Positions 1 through 8,880 are shown, counted from the first letter of the stretch. The stretch is DNA of 64,000 bases from an uncultured Pelagibacteraceae bacterium (GCA_902521075.1 CABYQM010000003.1:1-64000); one strand, 5' to 3'. The notes: a model not told the origin generated them from the letters alone. A program made the numbers and translations.

Positions 1-1
1 A

Positions 2-478
2 AAAAATTTCAAAAAAATAATAGATAATTTGTATTTAAATTTAAAAATCAAACACAAAGTGTTTGTACATAGAGATTTTCACGTCTCAAACATGATGTTT
101 TATAAAAATAAAATCGCTTTAATAGATAGTCAAGATGCTGTATTGGGTAATCCAGCATATGATTTGGCCTCACTTATAGATGATGTAAGAATTAAAACTT
201 CAAATAGTTTTAAGTCAAATATTTTAAAAGTATTTCTTAGTAAATTTAAGTATAAAAATGAATCTCAATTTATTAATGATTTTGAAATTTTATCTGTTCT
301 AAGAAATCTAAAAATAATTGGTATATTCACAAGACTTGCAAAAAGAGATAAAAAAAGAAAATATCTAAAATTAATACCTTATGCGTGGAAATTAATCGAT
401 AATCGTATTAAAAATAATCCAAATTTCCATGATTTAAAAAATTTTCTACAAAAAAACCCAAGAATAAAAAAAATATGA
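2..478 (+). CDS. amgK: AmgK-like sugar kinase, C-terminal part (cut by window edge)
   Basis: The reading frame is open from base 2, so the listed TTG start at 29 is an artefact of truncation. The visible part is the C-terminal lobe of an aminoglycoside-phosphotransferase-fold kinase. It has the catalytic loop HRDFHVSN (Brenner-type HxDxxxxN) followed by IDSQD, which supplies the metal-binding Asp. The next gene overlaps by 4 bp (ATGA) and is a sugar-1-phosphate nucleotidyltransferase. This pair matches AmgK-MurU, which turns MurNAc/GlcNAc into UDP-sugars during peptidoglycan recycling. The fold is clear from sequence. The AmgK assignment is inference from the neighbour, and another small-molecule kinase is possible. 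Confidence 0.65.
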   Translation, partial: KNFKKIIDNLYLNLKIKHKVFVHRDFHVSNMMFYKNKIALIDSQDAVLGNPAYDLASLIDDVRIKTSNSFKSNILKVFLSKFKYKNESQFINDFEILSVLRNLKIIGIFTRLAKRDKKRKYLKLIPYAWKLIDNRIKNNPNFHDLKNFLQKNPRIKKI

Positions 479-1167
479 AAATTAAAACAGCAATAATTTT
501 ATGTGCAGGATTTGGAAAAAGATTAATGCCATTGACTGAGAAAACACCAAAACCACTCTTAAAAATTAATGAGATTAGCTTATTAGAAAATACTATAAAT
601 TTGATAAAAGTATTAGAAATAAAATCTTTAAAAATTAATACTTTCTATTTAAGTGATAAAATAAAAGATTTCATTTTTTCAAATAATTTTGGTTTAGAAA
701 TTCAAATTATAGAAGATGGTAAAGAAATATTAGATACAGGGGGTGGTCTTTTAAATGTAGTAAATAATTCAGTTGAAACAGATTTTATAGTTTTCAATCC
801 TGATACAATTTGGAACGCTGAATATGTAAATGAAATTAAGAAGATGGAAAATATATATTTTAAAAATAACTTAGAAAATATTTTAATGGTTGTAAAAAAA
901 GATTTAAGTTTTGATAAAAGACTTAAAGGTGATTTTTCTATGGATGGCAACAATTTAAAAAAGAACAATGATAAAAATTATATTTATACAGGGTGTCAAA
1001 TTATAAATAAAAAAATATTTAAAAATTTTTCAAAAAAAATATTTTCAATGAATGAGATTTGGGATAACTACATTGAAAAGGAAAACTTGCATGGTTTCGA
1101 GAGTGGTATTGAGTTTCTTCATTTAACAGATAAAGATATTTACGAAAAACTTCTTCAAAAAGGTTAG
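475..1167 (+). CDS. murU: MurU/RmlA-type sugar-1-phosphate nucleotidyltransferase
   Basis: This 230-residue protein opens with the nucleotidyltransferase signature AIILCAGFGKRLMPLTEKTPKPLLKI-like core (GxGxRLxPLT then PKPLL), which binds the NTP and metal. NPDT near residue 105 is the second metal-binding Asp region. It lacks the left-handed beta-helix of GlmU/RmlA2 types, so it is a single-domain MurU/mannose-1-phosphate guanylyltransferase-like enzyme. ATGA overlap with the upstream kinase suggests translational coupling. Known MurU makes UDP-MurNAc from MurNAc-1-P. The exact sugar here is inferred, not seen. The gene ends 4 bp inside the convergent gpmA stop. Confidence 0.65.
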   Translation: MKIKTAIILCAGFGKRLMPLTEKTPKPLLKINEISLLENTINLIKVLEIKSLKINTFYLSDKIKDFIFSNNFGLEIQIIEDGKEILDTGGGLLNVVNNSVETDFIVFNPDTIWNAEYVNEIKKMENIYFKNNLENILMVVKKDLSFDKRLKGDFSMDGNNLKKNNDKNYIYTGCQIINKKIFKNFSKKIFSMNEIWDNYIEKENLHGFESGIEFLHLTDKDIYEKLLQKG

Positions 1168-1874
1168 AATTTAATTAAATCCTTAGATCTACTCTGATCT
1201 AGGTATTCAGCTTCTTTTATATTCTTTTTTTCAAATTTCAAAAGTAAAGGATTTCCTGTTGGTATTTCAAGTTTAGAAATTTCATTGTTATCAATTTTAA
1301 ATAAATATTTTAATAGTGATCTAATAGAATTACCATGAGCAGATATAATTATATTATCCTGCAAATTTTTTTCTATGTTTTCAACAAAATAGGGCACAAC
1401 TCTTTCATAAGTATCTTTGAGAGACTCTGTATCTGGAATTAGTTTACGGGGTATATCATTGTAAATACTTATATTTTTTGGATGATATGGACTATTTGTA
1501 TTCAATGGGTTTGGTGGATTATCCCAAGATCTTCTGAATTTGTGAACTTCTTCTTCTCCTAATTTTTTTCTCATTTCATCTTTGTTTAATCCTGTCAGCG
1601 ATCCGTAGTGCCTTTCATTTAATTGCCAGGCCTTAATAATATTATCTGGTTTTACTCTAATTGTATTTAAAATGAGTTTTAAAGTATCAATCGATCTTAG
1701 TTGATAAGAAGTATAAAAATGTTTGATTTCTAAATTTAATTTTTTTATTAACTCTCCTGCTTTGCAGGCTTCTAATTTTCCTTGTGGTGCAAGCTCAACG
1801 TCGACCCATCCTGTAAATTTGTTTTCTAAATTCCATTCGCTTTGACCATGCCTAACAAGTATTAAGTGACTCAT
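1164..1874 (-). CDS. gpmA: 2,3-bisphosphoglycerate-dependent phosphoglycerate mutase
   Basis: This 236-residue cytosolic enzyme interconverts 3- and 2-phosphoglycerate in glycolysis/gluconeogenesis. It has the histidine-phosphatase signature RHGQSEWN, with the phospho-accepting His at residue 9. The dPGM motif ERHYG places the acid/base Glu at residue 87, and the second catalytic His (AHGNS) is at residue 180. The length is normal for dPGM. The ERHYG segment separates it from generic phosphoglycerate-mutase-like phosphatases. It is divergent from the ATPase zeta gene across a 196-bp spacer and convergent with the nucleotidyltransferase by a 4-bp overlap. Confidence 0.95.
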   Translation of the reverse strand: MSHLILVRHGQSEWNLENKFTGWVDVELAPQGKLEACKAGELIKKLNLEIKHFYTSYQLRSIDTLKLILNTIRVKPDNIIKAWQLNERHYGSLTGLNKDEMRKKLGEEEVHKFRRSWDNPPNPLNTNSPYHPKNISIYNDIPRKLIPDTESLKDTYERVVPYFVENIEKNLQDNIIISAHGNSIRSLLKYLFKIDNNEISKLEIPTGNPLLLKFEKKNIKEAEYLDQSRSKDLIKF

Positions 1875-1988
1875 TTACGATTTTGAATATAGATTAACTA
1901 TGAATATCATAAAACAATTATTTTACTTATCTACTATTAATTTTTATTATTTTGCAATTCTACTATTTAATAATTTTCTAAAGATGAT

Positions 1989-2016
1989 TTGAAATAAATG
2001 ATATGTTTGGTAATAT
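1989..2016 (+). promoter_or_regulatory. Candidate sigma70-type promoter for the zeta-subunit gene
   Basis: TTGAAA (1989-1994), 16-bp spacer, TAATAT (2011-2016), placing a start site about 45 bp before the ATG at 2071. It lies in the 196-bp divergent spacer 1875-2070, one of the longest in the window. The rest of that spacer is AT-rich with no RNA gene or convincing ORF. AT-rich DNA gives chance matches, so confidence is moderate. Confidence 0.45.
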
Positions 2017-2070
2017 ATATGTTTTTATATCATTTTTAATTTTTGAAATAATATAATAGGGTAGATAGCA

Positions 2071-2379
2071 ATGAGTTCATTTGATGATAGAAAAAAAGGT
2101 TTTGAAAAAAAATTTGCTCATGATGAGGAAAAGCAATTCAAAATTAATGCAAGAAAAAATAAATATTTAGGAGAGTGGGCCTCACAAATTTTGGGATACG
2201 ATGAGGAAAAAAAAAATCAATATGTTCAAGATGTAATTAAAGCAGATTTTGCCGAGGCAGGTGATGAAGATGTTTATAGAAAGCTTTATGAAGATTTAAA
2301 AGACAAAAATATATCAGAAGATCAAATTAGAAAAAAAATGCAAGAATGTAATGAAAAAGCAACTACTGAAGTTAGTTAG
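2071..2379 (+). CDS. ATP synthase zeta subunit / DUF1476 protein
   Basis: This 102-residue helical, charged protein begins MSSFDDRKKGFEKKFAHDEE and continues INARKNKYLGEWAS, the conserved core of the alphaproteobacterial DUF1476 family. The family member in Paracoccus is the zeta subunit, whose N-terminus inserts into F1-ATPase and blocks ATP hydrolysis. The C-terminal half (DEDVYRKL...DEDQIRKKM-like) matches the four-helix part. The family is restricted to alphaproteobacteria, which supports the taxonomic call. The next gene starts 29 bp before this one stops. Whether it inhibits hydrolysis in this organism is not shown. Confidence 0.85.
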   Translation: MSSFDDRKKGFEKKFAHDEEKQFKINARKNKYLGEWASQILGYDEEKKNQYVQDVIKADFAEAGDEDVYRKLYEDLKDKNISEDQIRKKMQECNEKATTEVS

Positions 2380-2863
2380 TTTTCTATTTTTATTTACATT
2401 TGTAGCAACAAATTACTTACTGTCAGAAACAATCCTAATTTCAGATAACGTTAAAATAATTGATGGTGATACAATCTTATTAGATAATAAAAAAATTCGT
2501 TTTTCAGGAATAGATGCACCAGAAACTAAATTTAAAGGAAAGCAACAGTTTTGCTTAAAAAATAAAAAAAAACTTAATTGTGGAAAAATTTCAAAAAATT
2601 CTCTTACAGAAAAAATTATAAATAAAAAATTAAAATGTTTAATCGAGCCCCAAAAAGACTATTTTGGAAGGTATTTAGGTGAGTGTTTTATCAATAATGA
2701 GAGTGTTTCAGCTTACATGGTAAGAAATGGATTAGCCTTTGATTATCCAAAATATTCAAAAAAAAAATATTCTAAAGATCAAATTTATGCAAAAAACAAT
2801 AAGTTAGGTTTATGGAGTATGGAATTTGATTATCCATGGATATGGAGAAAAAATAATAGATAA
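2351..2863 (+). CDS. Secreted thermonuclease-like (SNase domain) protein
   Basis: This 170-residue protein has a hydrophobic N-terminal segment (residues 7-22) that looks like a signal peptide or anchor. A staphylococcal-nuclease fold follows. The three catalytic positions of SNase appear kept: Arg50 (IRFSGID), Glu58 (DAPET) and Arg107 (YFGRYLG), together with VxDGDT near residue 40. Extra cysteines (68, 77, 96, 112) could form periplasmic disulfides. The ATG lies inside the end of the zeta gene (29-bp overlap), and the signal sequence right after it supports that start. The likely role is extracytoplasmic cleavage of nucleic acid. The substrate is unknown. Confidence 0.85.
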   Translation: MKKQLLKLVSFLFLFTFVATNYLLSETILISDNVKIIDGDTILLDNKKIRFSGIDAPETKFKGKQQFCLKNKKKLNCGKISKNSLTEKIINKKLKCLIEPQKDYFGRYLGECFINNESVSAYMVRNGLAFDYPKYSKKKYSKDQIYAKNNKLGLWSMEFDYPWIWRKNNR

Positions 2864-2876
2864 TTTATATTAAACT

Positions 2877-3476
2877 GTGATTCTTTTTAGAAAGTATTTT
2901 TTATTTTTTGGTCTATTATTTTTAACTGCTTGCTCATCGATACCACGAAATACAGCAGATGGCTGTTCAATATTTTCTGAGAGATATCTTTGGTATAAAC
3001 ACGCGAAAAAAACTGAAAAAAAGTGGGGAACACCAATCAACTTACAATTAGCAATAATAAAAATGGAATCTGATTTTGACTGGCTCGCTAAGCCTGCACG
3101 TCAAAAATTATTTAAAGTTATACCTTATAAAAGACCTTCTAGTTCATTTGGATACTCACAAGCTATTAAAGGTACTTGGAAACAATATAAAGATGAGACT
3201 GGAAATAAATATGCTTTAAGAACTAGATTTAAAGATAGTGTTGATTTTATTGGCTGGTATACAAACAAAACGGAAAAAATTTTAAAGGTTTCAAAAAAAG
3301 ATGCTTTCAGACAATATATTGCTTATCATGAAGGCTGGGGAAATTATAAAAATTATAAAAACAATCAGAAAGTTATAGTATTGGCAAAAAAAGTAGAGGG
3401 TTATTCAAATAAATTCAAGAAGCAGCTTAATAAATGTAGTAAATCTTTGACTACTAGAAAATATATTATTTTTTAA
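2877..3476 (+). CDS. Lipoprotein with lytic-transglycosylase-like (SLT) domain
   Basis: The GTG start gives a 199-residue protein with a lipoprotein signal whose lipobox LTAC puts the lipidated Cys at residue 19. The mature part resembles lysozyme-fold SLT domains: IIKMESDF (candidate catalytic Glu64), then FGYSQAIKGTW (the GYxQ motif) and a late AYHEGWGNY. This suggests a membrane-anchored peptidoglycan-cleaving enzyme, but the region between is divergent and activity is inferred. It lies 13 bp behind the nuclease gene and overlaps the convergent RND permease gene by 11 bp. Confidence 0.75.
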   Translation: MILFRKYFLFFGLLFLTACSSIPRNTADGCSIFSERYLWYKHAKKTEKKWGTPINLQLAIIKMESDFDWLAKPARQKLFKVIPYKRPSSSFGYSQAIKGTWKQYKDETGNKYALRTRFKDSVDFIGWYTNKTEKILKVSKKDAFRQYIAYHEGWGNYKNYKNNQKVIVLAKKVEGYSNKFKKQLNKCSKSLTTRKYIIF

Positions 3477-6400
3477 TCAATTGCTTTTCTAGCTCCAGAT
3501 CTACTGCATCTATTCTCTTGGTATTTTTTGCTAGTGTTAAATACATAGTTGGCGTCACATATAATGTAAAGAATGTTGAAATAATCATTCCACCAAAGAT
3601 TGTTGATCCAACTGCTAATCTAGACGCCTCACCTGCGCCTGGACCTATGTTACCTACTATAAGAGGCAACATTGCAATCATGGTGCTTAATGAAGTCATT
3701 ATGATGGGTCTTATTCTTAATTTGCAAGCTTCCATCAATGCTTCCTCAATTTTTGCACCTGTAGTTCGAATTTGATTAGTATAGTCGACGATTAAAATAC
3801 TATTTTTAGTGGATATACCGATTAATATAATCAAGGCGATTTGTGAAAATATATTTATCGAACTATTTAGAAATAAAATGAATACAAGACCTCCAAAAAC
3901 TGCAAGAGGCACAGTCAATATTATAATAAATGGATGGACAAAGGAGTTAAAAGTAGCAGCCATTACTAAATATGCAGTTATTAATGCTAAAGCGAAAATA
4001 AGAAATATTTCGTTACTAGTCTCTTTTAGTTCTTCAGACTTACCTTTCCAAGTTATTTGATTTTGAGGAGCAACTCTCAACATTACGTCTTCTAAATATT
4101 TTATAGCTTCAGACAATGTGTATTCTTCAGATAAAGCTGCCGATATAGTTACTGCTCTTTGTCTATTATATCTAGGTAATGACTCAGCAGTTCCTTTCTC
4201 TTCAAATTCCACCAAACTTGCAACTGACACTAATTTTCCTGTAGTTTCAGATCTTACAAAAATCTTTGATAAGCCATCTTTATCTCTTCTATCTGCTAAA
4301 TACTGCTGAAGAATAATGGGATATTCTCTTCCTTCTTTATTATATGTTGTAACCCTCTTTCCACCGTATAATGTTTCTAGTGTTCTGCCTATATTCTCTA
4401 TTGAAACTCCTAAATCATTTGCTCTATTTTTGTTAGTAATTAATTTTACTTCAGGTTTATTTTTTGTGTAATCACTTTCAATTCTAAACATATTTCTATT
4501 TCTTCTTAGCTCTCTTAAAACTTGGCTTTGAATTTGTTCTAACTCTTCATAACTTGTCCCATAAATCACCATTTGAACAGGTTTATTGTAGCTAGAAACT
4601 CTTATAGATTGAGGTGATATAGGAAACGCAAACGTCTCAGGCACACTAACAACTTGTCCAATAGCTTCTCTTAAAACAACTTGTGTGCTCTTTTCTCTAT
4701 TTTTCCATTCATCTAAAAGTGCTATTATAATAAAAGTATTATATGAAGTTGCGGACTTACCAAAACCAGGTACCCTCATAATTAATCTTTGGTAAGGGCT
4801 GTCTTCTGCTTGTAACAATTTTAATATTCTTCCCTCAATTATTTGGGCTTTTTCTTGTGTGTACTCGAATGAACTTCCTTCGTCTGTGGAACCTATAATT
4901 AAATAAGCTCCTCTATCTTCTAATGGTATCAATTCTTTTTTTGTGAAATTAAATAAATAAACTGAGGCTGCAATTAACAGAATTATAAATATCGAAATTG
5001 TTTTCTGTTTATTAATCCAAAATTTTAGGGTATCGGTATAAAATTCTGTAAAAGATTTAAATCCATTATTGAATTTTTTTACAAAAAAATTAATTTTTTC
5101 TTTTTTATTTAAAAATTTACTTCCCAACATTGGTGAAAGAGTTAAAGCTACAAACGAAGAAACAACAATTGAGAAAGATAGTGCTATTGCAGTTTCCTTA
5201 AACAAGGTACCAGCTATACCTTCTATAAAAATTAAAGGTAAAAAAACTGCAACTAAGATTAAAGTTGTAGCTATTATCGCAAATGTTATTTGTCTTGAGC
5301 CTTTATAAGCAGCTACAAGTGGCGTTTCTCCTTTTTCAATTCTTGTATAAATTGCATCTGTCATTATTACAGAATCATCAGTTATTATTCCAATTGCTAA
5401 AATAAAACTTAGGAGAACAAATATATTTATAGAAAGATCAAATATATATAAACCTAAAAACGAACCAATTAAACTTACTGGCAAAGCTACAGCTGGTACA
5501 ATTACAGCTTTTAGGTTTCCTAAAAACAAGTAAATTATTACTACAACCAAAATAAAAGCAATAATTAAACTTTTATAAACTTCCTGTATTGCAGTTCCTA
5601 CGTAAGTTGCTCTATTAAATGCTATTTCTAACTTTAAACCATCTGGTAAAGATTGATTTAGAACGTTTATTTTCTCTTTGATTTGATTTGAAAGTTCGAC
5701 AGTTGATGCTCCACTTTTTGCGTATATTCCAATCCCAACTGTTTTTAAATTAGCTGCATTTTTTCTTTGAGCTTTAAATAAAGTTTTCTCAGAAACTGGA
5801 CCAAGCTCAACATTTGCAATATCAGAAAGGGTTGTGACTTTATCTTTGTTTTTCTTAAGAGGAAGCTGCTTGATTGTTTCAATGTTAGAGTAAGACTTAT
5901 CAATATTAAGAGTTAAATCTTTGTTACTAGCTTCTAAAGTTCCAGCGGGGATGTTTATATTTTCATTTCTTAATGCTCTCTCGACTTCCTGAATAGTAAG
6001 ATTATTGGCTGCTAATTTGATAGGATCTACCCAAACTCTAACGCTTAGTTCTCTTAATCCACCGACTAAAATTCTACCAACATTTGGTACGCTCGAAAAG
6101 GCATCTATAAGATATCTTTCTGCATAATCACCCAAATCCAAATCATTCCAAGTTGGTGACGATAGCGCAACCCACATTGTGGTAGTAAAACCTGCTGCTT
6201 GTTTCAAAATTTGAGGCGGGTTTGCTTGATCTGGTAAATTGTCCGCAACTCTTGATACTCTTTCTCTTATGTCATTTGCTGCATCATCTAAATCTATATC
6301 TGTATTAAAATAAATATTAATTCTACTTCTTCCATTAAGCGAACTAGAATCAATGTTCTTAATTCCTTCCGCTCCTCCTATAACATCTTCTATTTTTTGT

Positions 6401-6594
6401 GTTATTTCTTCGTCAACAATTTCAGCTGAAGCAGATTTATAATCAGTTTGTACTTGTACCACTGGAGGCTGAATGCCATCTGGTAATTCTCTAACAGGTA
6501 ATTCCCAAAATACAAAAATTCCAAAAATAATTAGTATCATTGACATTACCCATGCAACGACAGGTCTTTTAATACTAACTTCAGTTATATACAT
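3466..6594 (-). CDS. RND efflux transporter permease (AcrB/HAE1-like)
   Basis: This 1042-residue inner-membrane pump subunit has the usual RND plan: TM1, large periplasmic loop, TM2-6, a second large loop and TM8-12. It starts ITEVSIKRPVVAWVM, the typical 'KRPV' RND opening. The proton-relay residues appear kept: the Asp-Asp pair in IGIITDDSVIM (TM4) and Lys in GISTKNSILIVDYTNQ (TM10, matching AcrB K940). The adaptor gene ends 7 bp upstream, so the two form one unit. No TolC-like outer-membrane gene is in the window. The substrate cannot be read from sequence. Confidence 0.93.
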   Translation of the reverse strand: MYITEVSIKRPVVAWVMSMILIIFGIFVFWELPVRELPDGIQPPVVQVQTDYKSASAEIVDEEITQKIEDVIGGAEGIKNIDSSSLNGRSRINIYFNTDIDLDDAANDIRERVSRVADNLPDQANPPQILKQAAGFTTTMWVALSSPTWNDLDLGDYAERYLIDAFSSVPNVGRILVGGLRELSVRVWVDPIKLAANNLTIQEVERALRNENINIPAGTLEASNKDLTLNIDKSYSNIETIKQLPLKKNKDKVTTLSDIANVELGPVSEKTLFKAQRKNAANLKTVGIGIYAKSGASTVELSNQIKEKINVLNQSLPDGLKLEIAFNRATYVGTAIQEVYKSLIIAFILVVVIIYLFLGNLKAVIVPAVALPVSLIGSFLGLYIFDLSINIFVLLSFILAIGIITDDSVIMTDAIYTRIEKGETPLVAAYKGSRQITFAIIATTLILVAVFLPLIFIEGIAGTLFKETAIALSFSIVVSSFVALTLSPMLGSKFLNKKEKINFFVKKFNNGFKSFTEFYTDTLKFWINKQKTISIFIILLIAASVYLFNFTKKELIPLEDRGAYLIIGSTDEGSSFEYTQEKAQIIEGRILKLLQAEDSPYQRLIMRVPGFGKSATSYNTFIIIALLDEWKNREKSTQVVLREAIGQVVSVPETFAFPISPQSIRVSSYNKPVQMVIYGTSYEELEQIQSQVLRELRRNRNMFRIESDYTKNKPEVKLITNKNRANDLGVSIENIGRTLETLYGGKRVTTYNKEGREYPIILQQYLADRRDKDGLSKIFVRSETTGKLVSVASLVEFEEKGTAESLPRYNRQRAVTISAALSEEYTLSEAIKYLEDVMLRVAPQNQITWKGKSEELKETSNEIFLIFALALITAYLVMAATFNSFVHPFIIILTVPLAVFGGLVFILFLNSSINIFSQIALIILIGISTKNSILIVDYTNQIRTTGAKIEEALMEACKLRIRPIIMTSLSTMIAMLPLIVGNIGPGAGEASRLAVGSTIFGGMIISTFFTLYVTPTMYLTLAKNTKRIDAVDLELEKQLIKK

Positions 6595-6601
6595 GTATTA
6601 A

Positions 6602-7618
6602 TTATTTTTTATTTTCTTGTTTTTCAGAGTCAGACTTTTTAAATATATTTAATTTTTGTAACCACGCAAACATACCATTCTTGTTTTCTTTAGTATCTTT
6701 TTTCTTTTTTCCACCCCAACCAGATTTGTTTTGATTAGCTACTTTAGCACCCTTTTTTATAGGTCTTATTATTAAATTTGGTCTGACTTTTTTTGTGCCC
6801 TCAGCAACAACTTTGTCACCAACTTTTAGACCATTTAAAACTTCAACAAAACCAAGGTATCTATCGCCAGTATCAATATTTGTTTTTAATACTTTATTTT
6901 TTTCGTCAACTTTATAGATAAATATATTATCACCTTCCACTATTGTGCTGGTATCCGGGATACTTAAGCTTTCTCTTGTATCATATTTTATTGAAATTTC
7001 TAAAAACGAGCCAGGCAAAATTTCACCAGATGTATTATCCATTTTTATCCTTGTTGGTAATGATCTAGTATCCTCACTAATTCGGCTAGCTAACGAGTCA
7101 ACTTCACCTTTATAGGTTTTATCTTTGTATCCAGAAAATTTTATATCAACAGGTAAACCAACCTTAATAAATGGTACAAACATTTCAGGTATATCTACAT
7201 CACAATAGATAATACTGGTATTTTCGAGATTAATTAAGATTGAAGATTTTGAAACTTCGATGTCTTCTGAAAATTCTCTTTTTCCAATTGTTCCATCAAA
7301 CTGAGCAGTAATTTTTCTATTTTTAAGTTCTGCAATTACATCACCTTTTTTTACTTTTTGATTAAAGTTGATAGGTTTAAGTATTTCATACTTCTCAATT
7401 TTATAGGATTGTGTTTTAAATGGTCTTGCTGTTCCGTATGTGCTTATTAAATTTTCAAAAACTCTATTTTCAGCTGCAGTAACAATTATTCCTGGAGGTG
7501 GTCTTTTACTAAATTTCTTCTTAAAATGATTTCCAATCATTGTTCTACCAACAATCACTGTAGCTATAATTAAAAAGAAAATTATTATTATGCTTGTAAT
7601 TTTTGTTGATCTTTTCAT
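6602..7618 (-). CDS. RND periplasmic adaptor (membrane fusion protein), hairpin-less
   Basis: This 338-residue adaptor has an N-terminal membrane anchor (about residues 7-27). A lipoyl half-motif (FNQKVKKGDVIAELKN) is followed almost at once by the second half (TAQFDGTIGKREF), so the alpha-helical hairpin normally between them is essentially missing. Beta-barrel and membrane-proximal domains follow. The last ~50 residues form a Lys/Asn-rich tail with a possible amphipathic segment (MFAWLQKLNIFKK). Family and operon position (7 bp before the RND permease) make it the pump's adaptor. The lost hairpin is discussed under findings; the Borrelia adaptor BesA is a known hairpin-less case. Confidence 0.88.
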   Translation of the reverse strand: MKRSTKITSIIIIFFLIIATVIVGRTMIGNHFKKKFSKRPPPGIIVTAAENRVFENLISTYGTARPFKTQSYKIEKYEILKPINFNQKVKKGDVIAELKNRKITAQFDGTIGKREFSEDIEVSKSSILINLENTSIIYCDVDIPEMFVPFIKVGLPVDIKFSGYKDKTYKGEVDSLASRISEDTRSLPTRIKMDNTSGEILPGSFLEISIKYDTRESLSIPDTSTIVEGDNIFIYKVDEKNKVLKTNIDTGDRYLGFVEVLNGLKVGDKVVAEGTKKVRPNLIIRPIKKGAKVANQNKSGWGGKKKKDTKENKNGMFAWLQKLNIFKKSDSEKQENKK

Positions 7619-7621
7619 ATT

Positions 7622-8434
7622 TTATATTTTACCATATTCAGCCCATGAACCATCATAAATGACTGGAAGATACTTATTATTTACTTGAGAATATGCAAGT
7701 GCCAAAACACATGCTGTGATCCCAGAACCGCACGAAAACACTACATTTACTGCGTCATTTAAAGATAAATCTTTAAAATAAGTAGAAATTTCAGATTTAC
7801 TTTTAAAAGTAAAATCGTCATTGATAAGGGTTTTAAACGGTAAGCAAATTGAATTAGGTATTGAACCACTTCTCACATTTCTTCTTGGGTCTGGAGTTGT
7901 GCCATTAAAACGATCTTTGCTTCTCGCATCAACTAAATCAAATTTTTTTTTAATTATATTTTGGTCAATCTGATCTTTGCTCTTAACCATTCCATTATTT
8001 TCTTTTGCTTTATAGCTAGTTGTTTGAATAATTATATTATTAGTAGAAGTTATTCTTTTTTCTTTTTTCCATTTATTAAAACCTCCATCTAAAACATGTA
8101 CTTTCTTTTTATCATGGCCAAAGTAAATTAAATTAAACCATACTCTACAAGCACTTAAAACATCAGAATTATCATAAATCACAATTTCGTCTTCGTTAGA
8201 TATGCCCATAGATGATAGTATATTTTCCCACGAACTAATGTCCGTTAACATATGTGGTAAGTCGGTTGATTTATTACAATTTTTGTCGATATCAAAAAAA
8301 ATTGCATTTGGTATATGCTCTTTATTAAACTCTTCTTTACCACTTCTATTTGCTGCAGGCATATGCCAAGAGCCATCAATTATTTTTACATTTAAGAGAT
8401 TATTTTCTAGCCACTCAGTTGATATAAGTGACAT
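7622..8434 (-). CDS. sseA: 3-mercaptopyruvate / thiosulfate sulfurtransferase
   Basis: This 270-residue tandem rhodanese has an inactive N-terminal domain (about 1-130) and a catalytic C-terminal domain. The active loop reads CGSGITA with Cys235. This fits the CGSGV[T/S]A type of mercaptopyruvate sulfurtransferases better than the CRxGV[R/T] loop of thiosulfate sulfurtransferases. It transfers sulfane sulfur from 3-mercaptopyruvate to thiols or cyanide. It shares one base with the upstream msrA stop and lies 3 bp before the adaptor gene, so it belongs to the msrA-sseA-RND operon. Confidence 0.9.
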   Translation of the reverse strand: MSLISTEWLENNLLNVKIIDGSWHMPAANRSGKEEFNKEHIPNAIFFDIDKNCNKSTDLPHMLTDISSWENILSSMGISNEDEIVIYDNSDVLSACRVWFNLIYFGHDKKKVHVLDGGFNKWKKEKRITSTNNIIIQTTSYKAKENNGMVKSKDQIDQNIIKKKFDLVDARSKDRFNGTTPDPRRNVRSGSIPNSICLPFKTLINDDFTFKSKSEISTYFKDLSLNDAVNVVFSCGSGITACVLALAYSQVNNKYLPVIYDGSWAEYGKI

Positions 8435-8880
8435 TAGAAACTTTTTTCCAAATATTTCTGATGATAATCTTCAGCTTTGTTATAATTTTTTGATTTTGAT
8501 ATTTTGGTAACGATTTTACCCTTAAATTTTTCATTAATTTCTTTCAATACTTTGTTAGCGATTTTATTTTGATTTTCATCATGAACAAATATTTCACTTC
8601 TATACTGAGTACCTACATCTGGACCTTGCCGGTTTAAAGTAGTTGGATCATGAAATTCAAAAAAGTTTCTTATTATTTCCTCATAAGAAATTTTAGTATT
8701 GTCAAATTCAACTTTAACTACTTCTGCGTGATTGGTGTCACCATAACATACTTCTTTATAAGATGTCTTCTCAGTATTACCTCCACAATATCCAACCTCT
8801 GTATTTATTACTCCATCTAACTTGCTAAATTTTATTTCGGGTCCCCAAAAACATCCAAGTGCTAAAGTTGCTATTTCCAT
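8434..8880 (-). CDS. msrA: Peptide-methionine (S)-S-oxide reductase
   Basis: This 148-residue MsrA has the active-site motif GCFWGPE with nucleophilic Cys10 near the N-terminus. Further conserved segments are VGYCGG, YEEIIRNFFEFHDPTT and YRSEIF. There is no C-terminal Cys pair of the type found in many MsrA proteins, so Cys32 or Cys45 may be the resolving residue. It repairs oxidised methionine in proteins. It is the first gene of a minus-strand operon and faces the EamA gene across only 34 bp, which must hold both promoters. Confidence 0.95.
   Translation of the reverse strand: MEIATLALGCFWGPEIKFSKLDGVINTEVGYCGGNTEKTSYKEVCYGDTNHAEVVKVEFDNTKISYEEIIRNFFEFHDPTTLNRQGPDVGTQYRSEIFVHDENQNKIANKVLKEINEKFKGKIVTKISKSKNYNKAEDYHQKYLEKSF

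Noticed and set aside
1900-1992. 30-codon ORF (MNIIKQLFYLS...) in the gpmA/zeta spacer
   Set aside because: Short, low-complexity, overlaps the likely promoter, and has no Shine-Dalgarno; expected by chance in AT-rich DNA.
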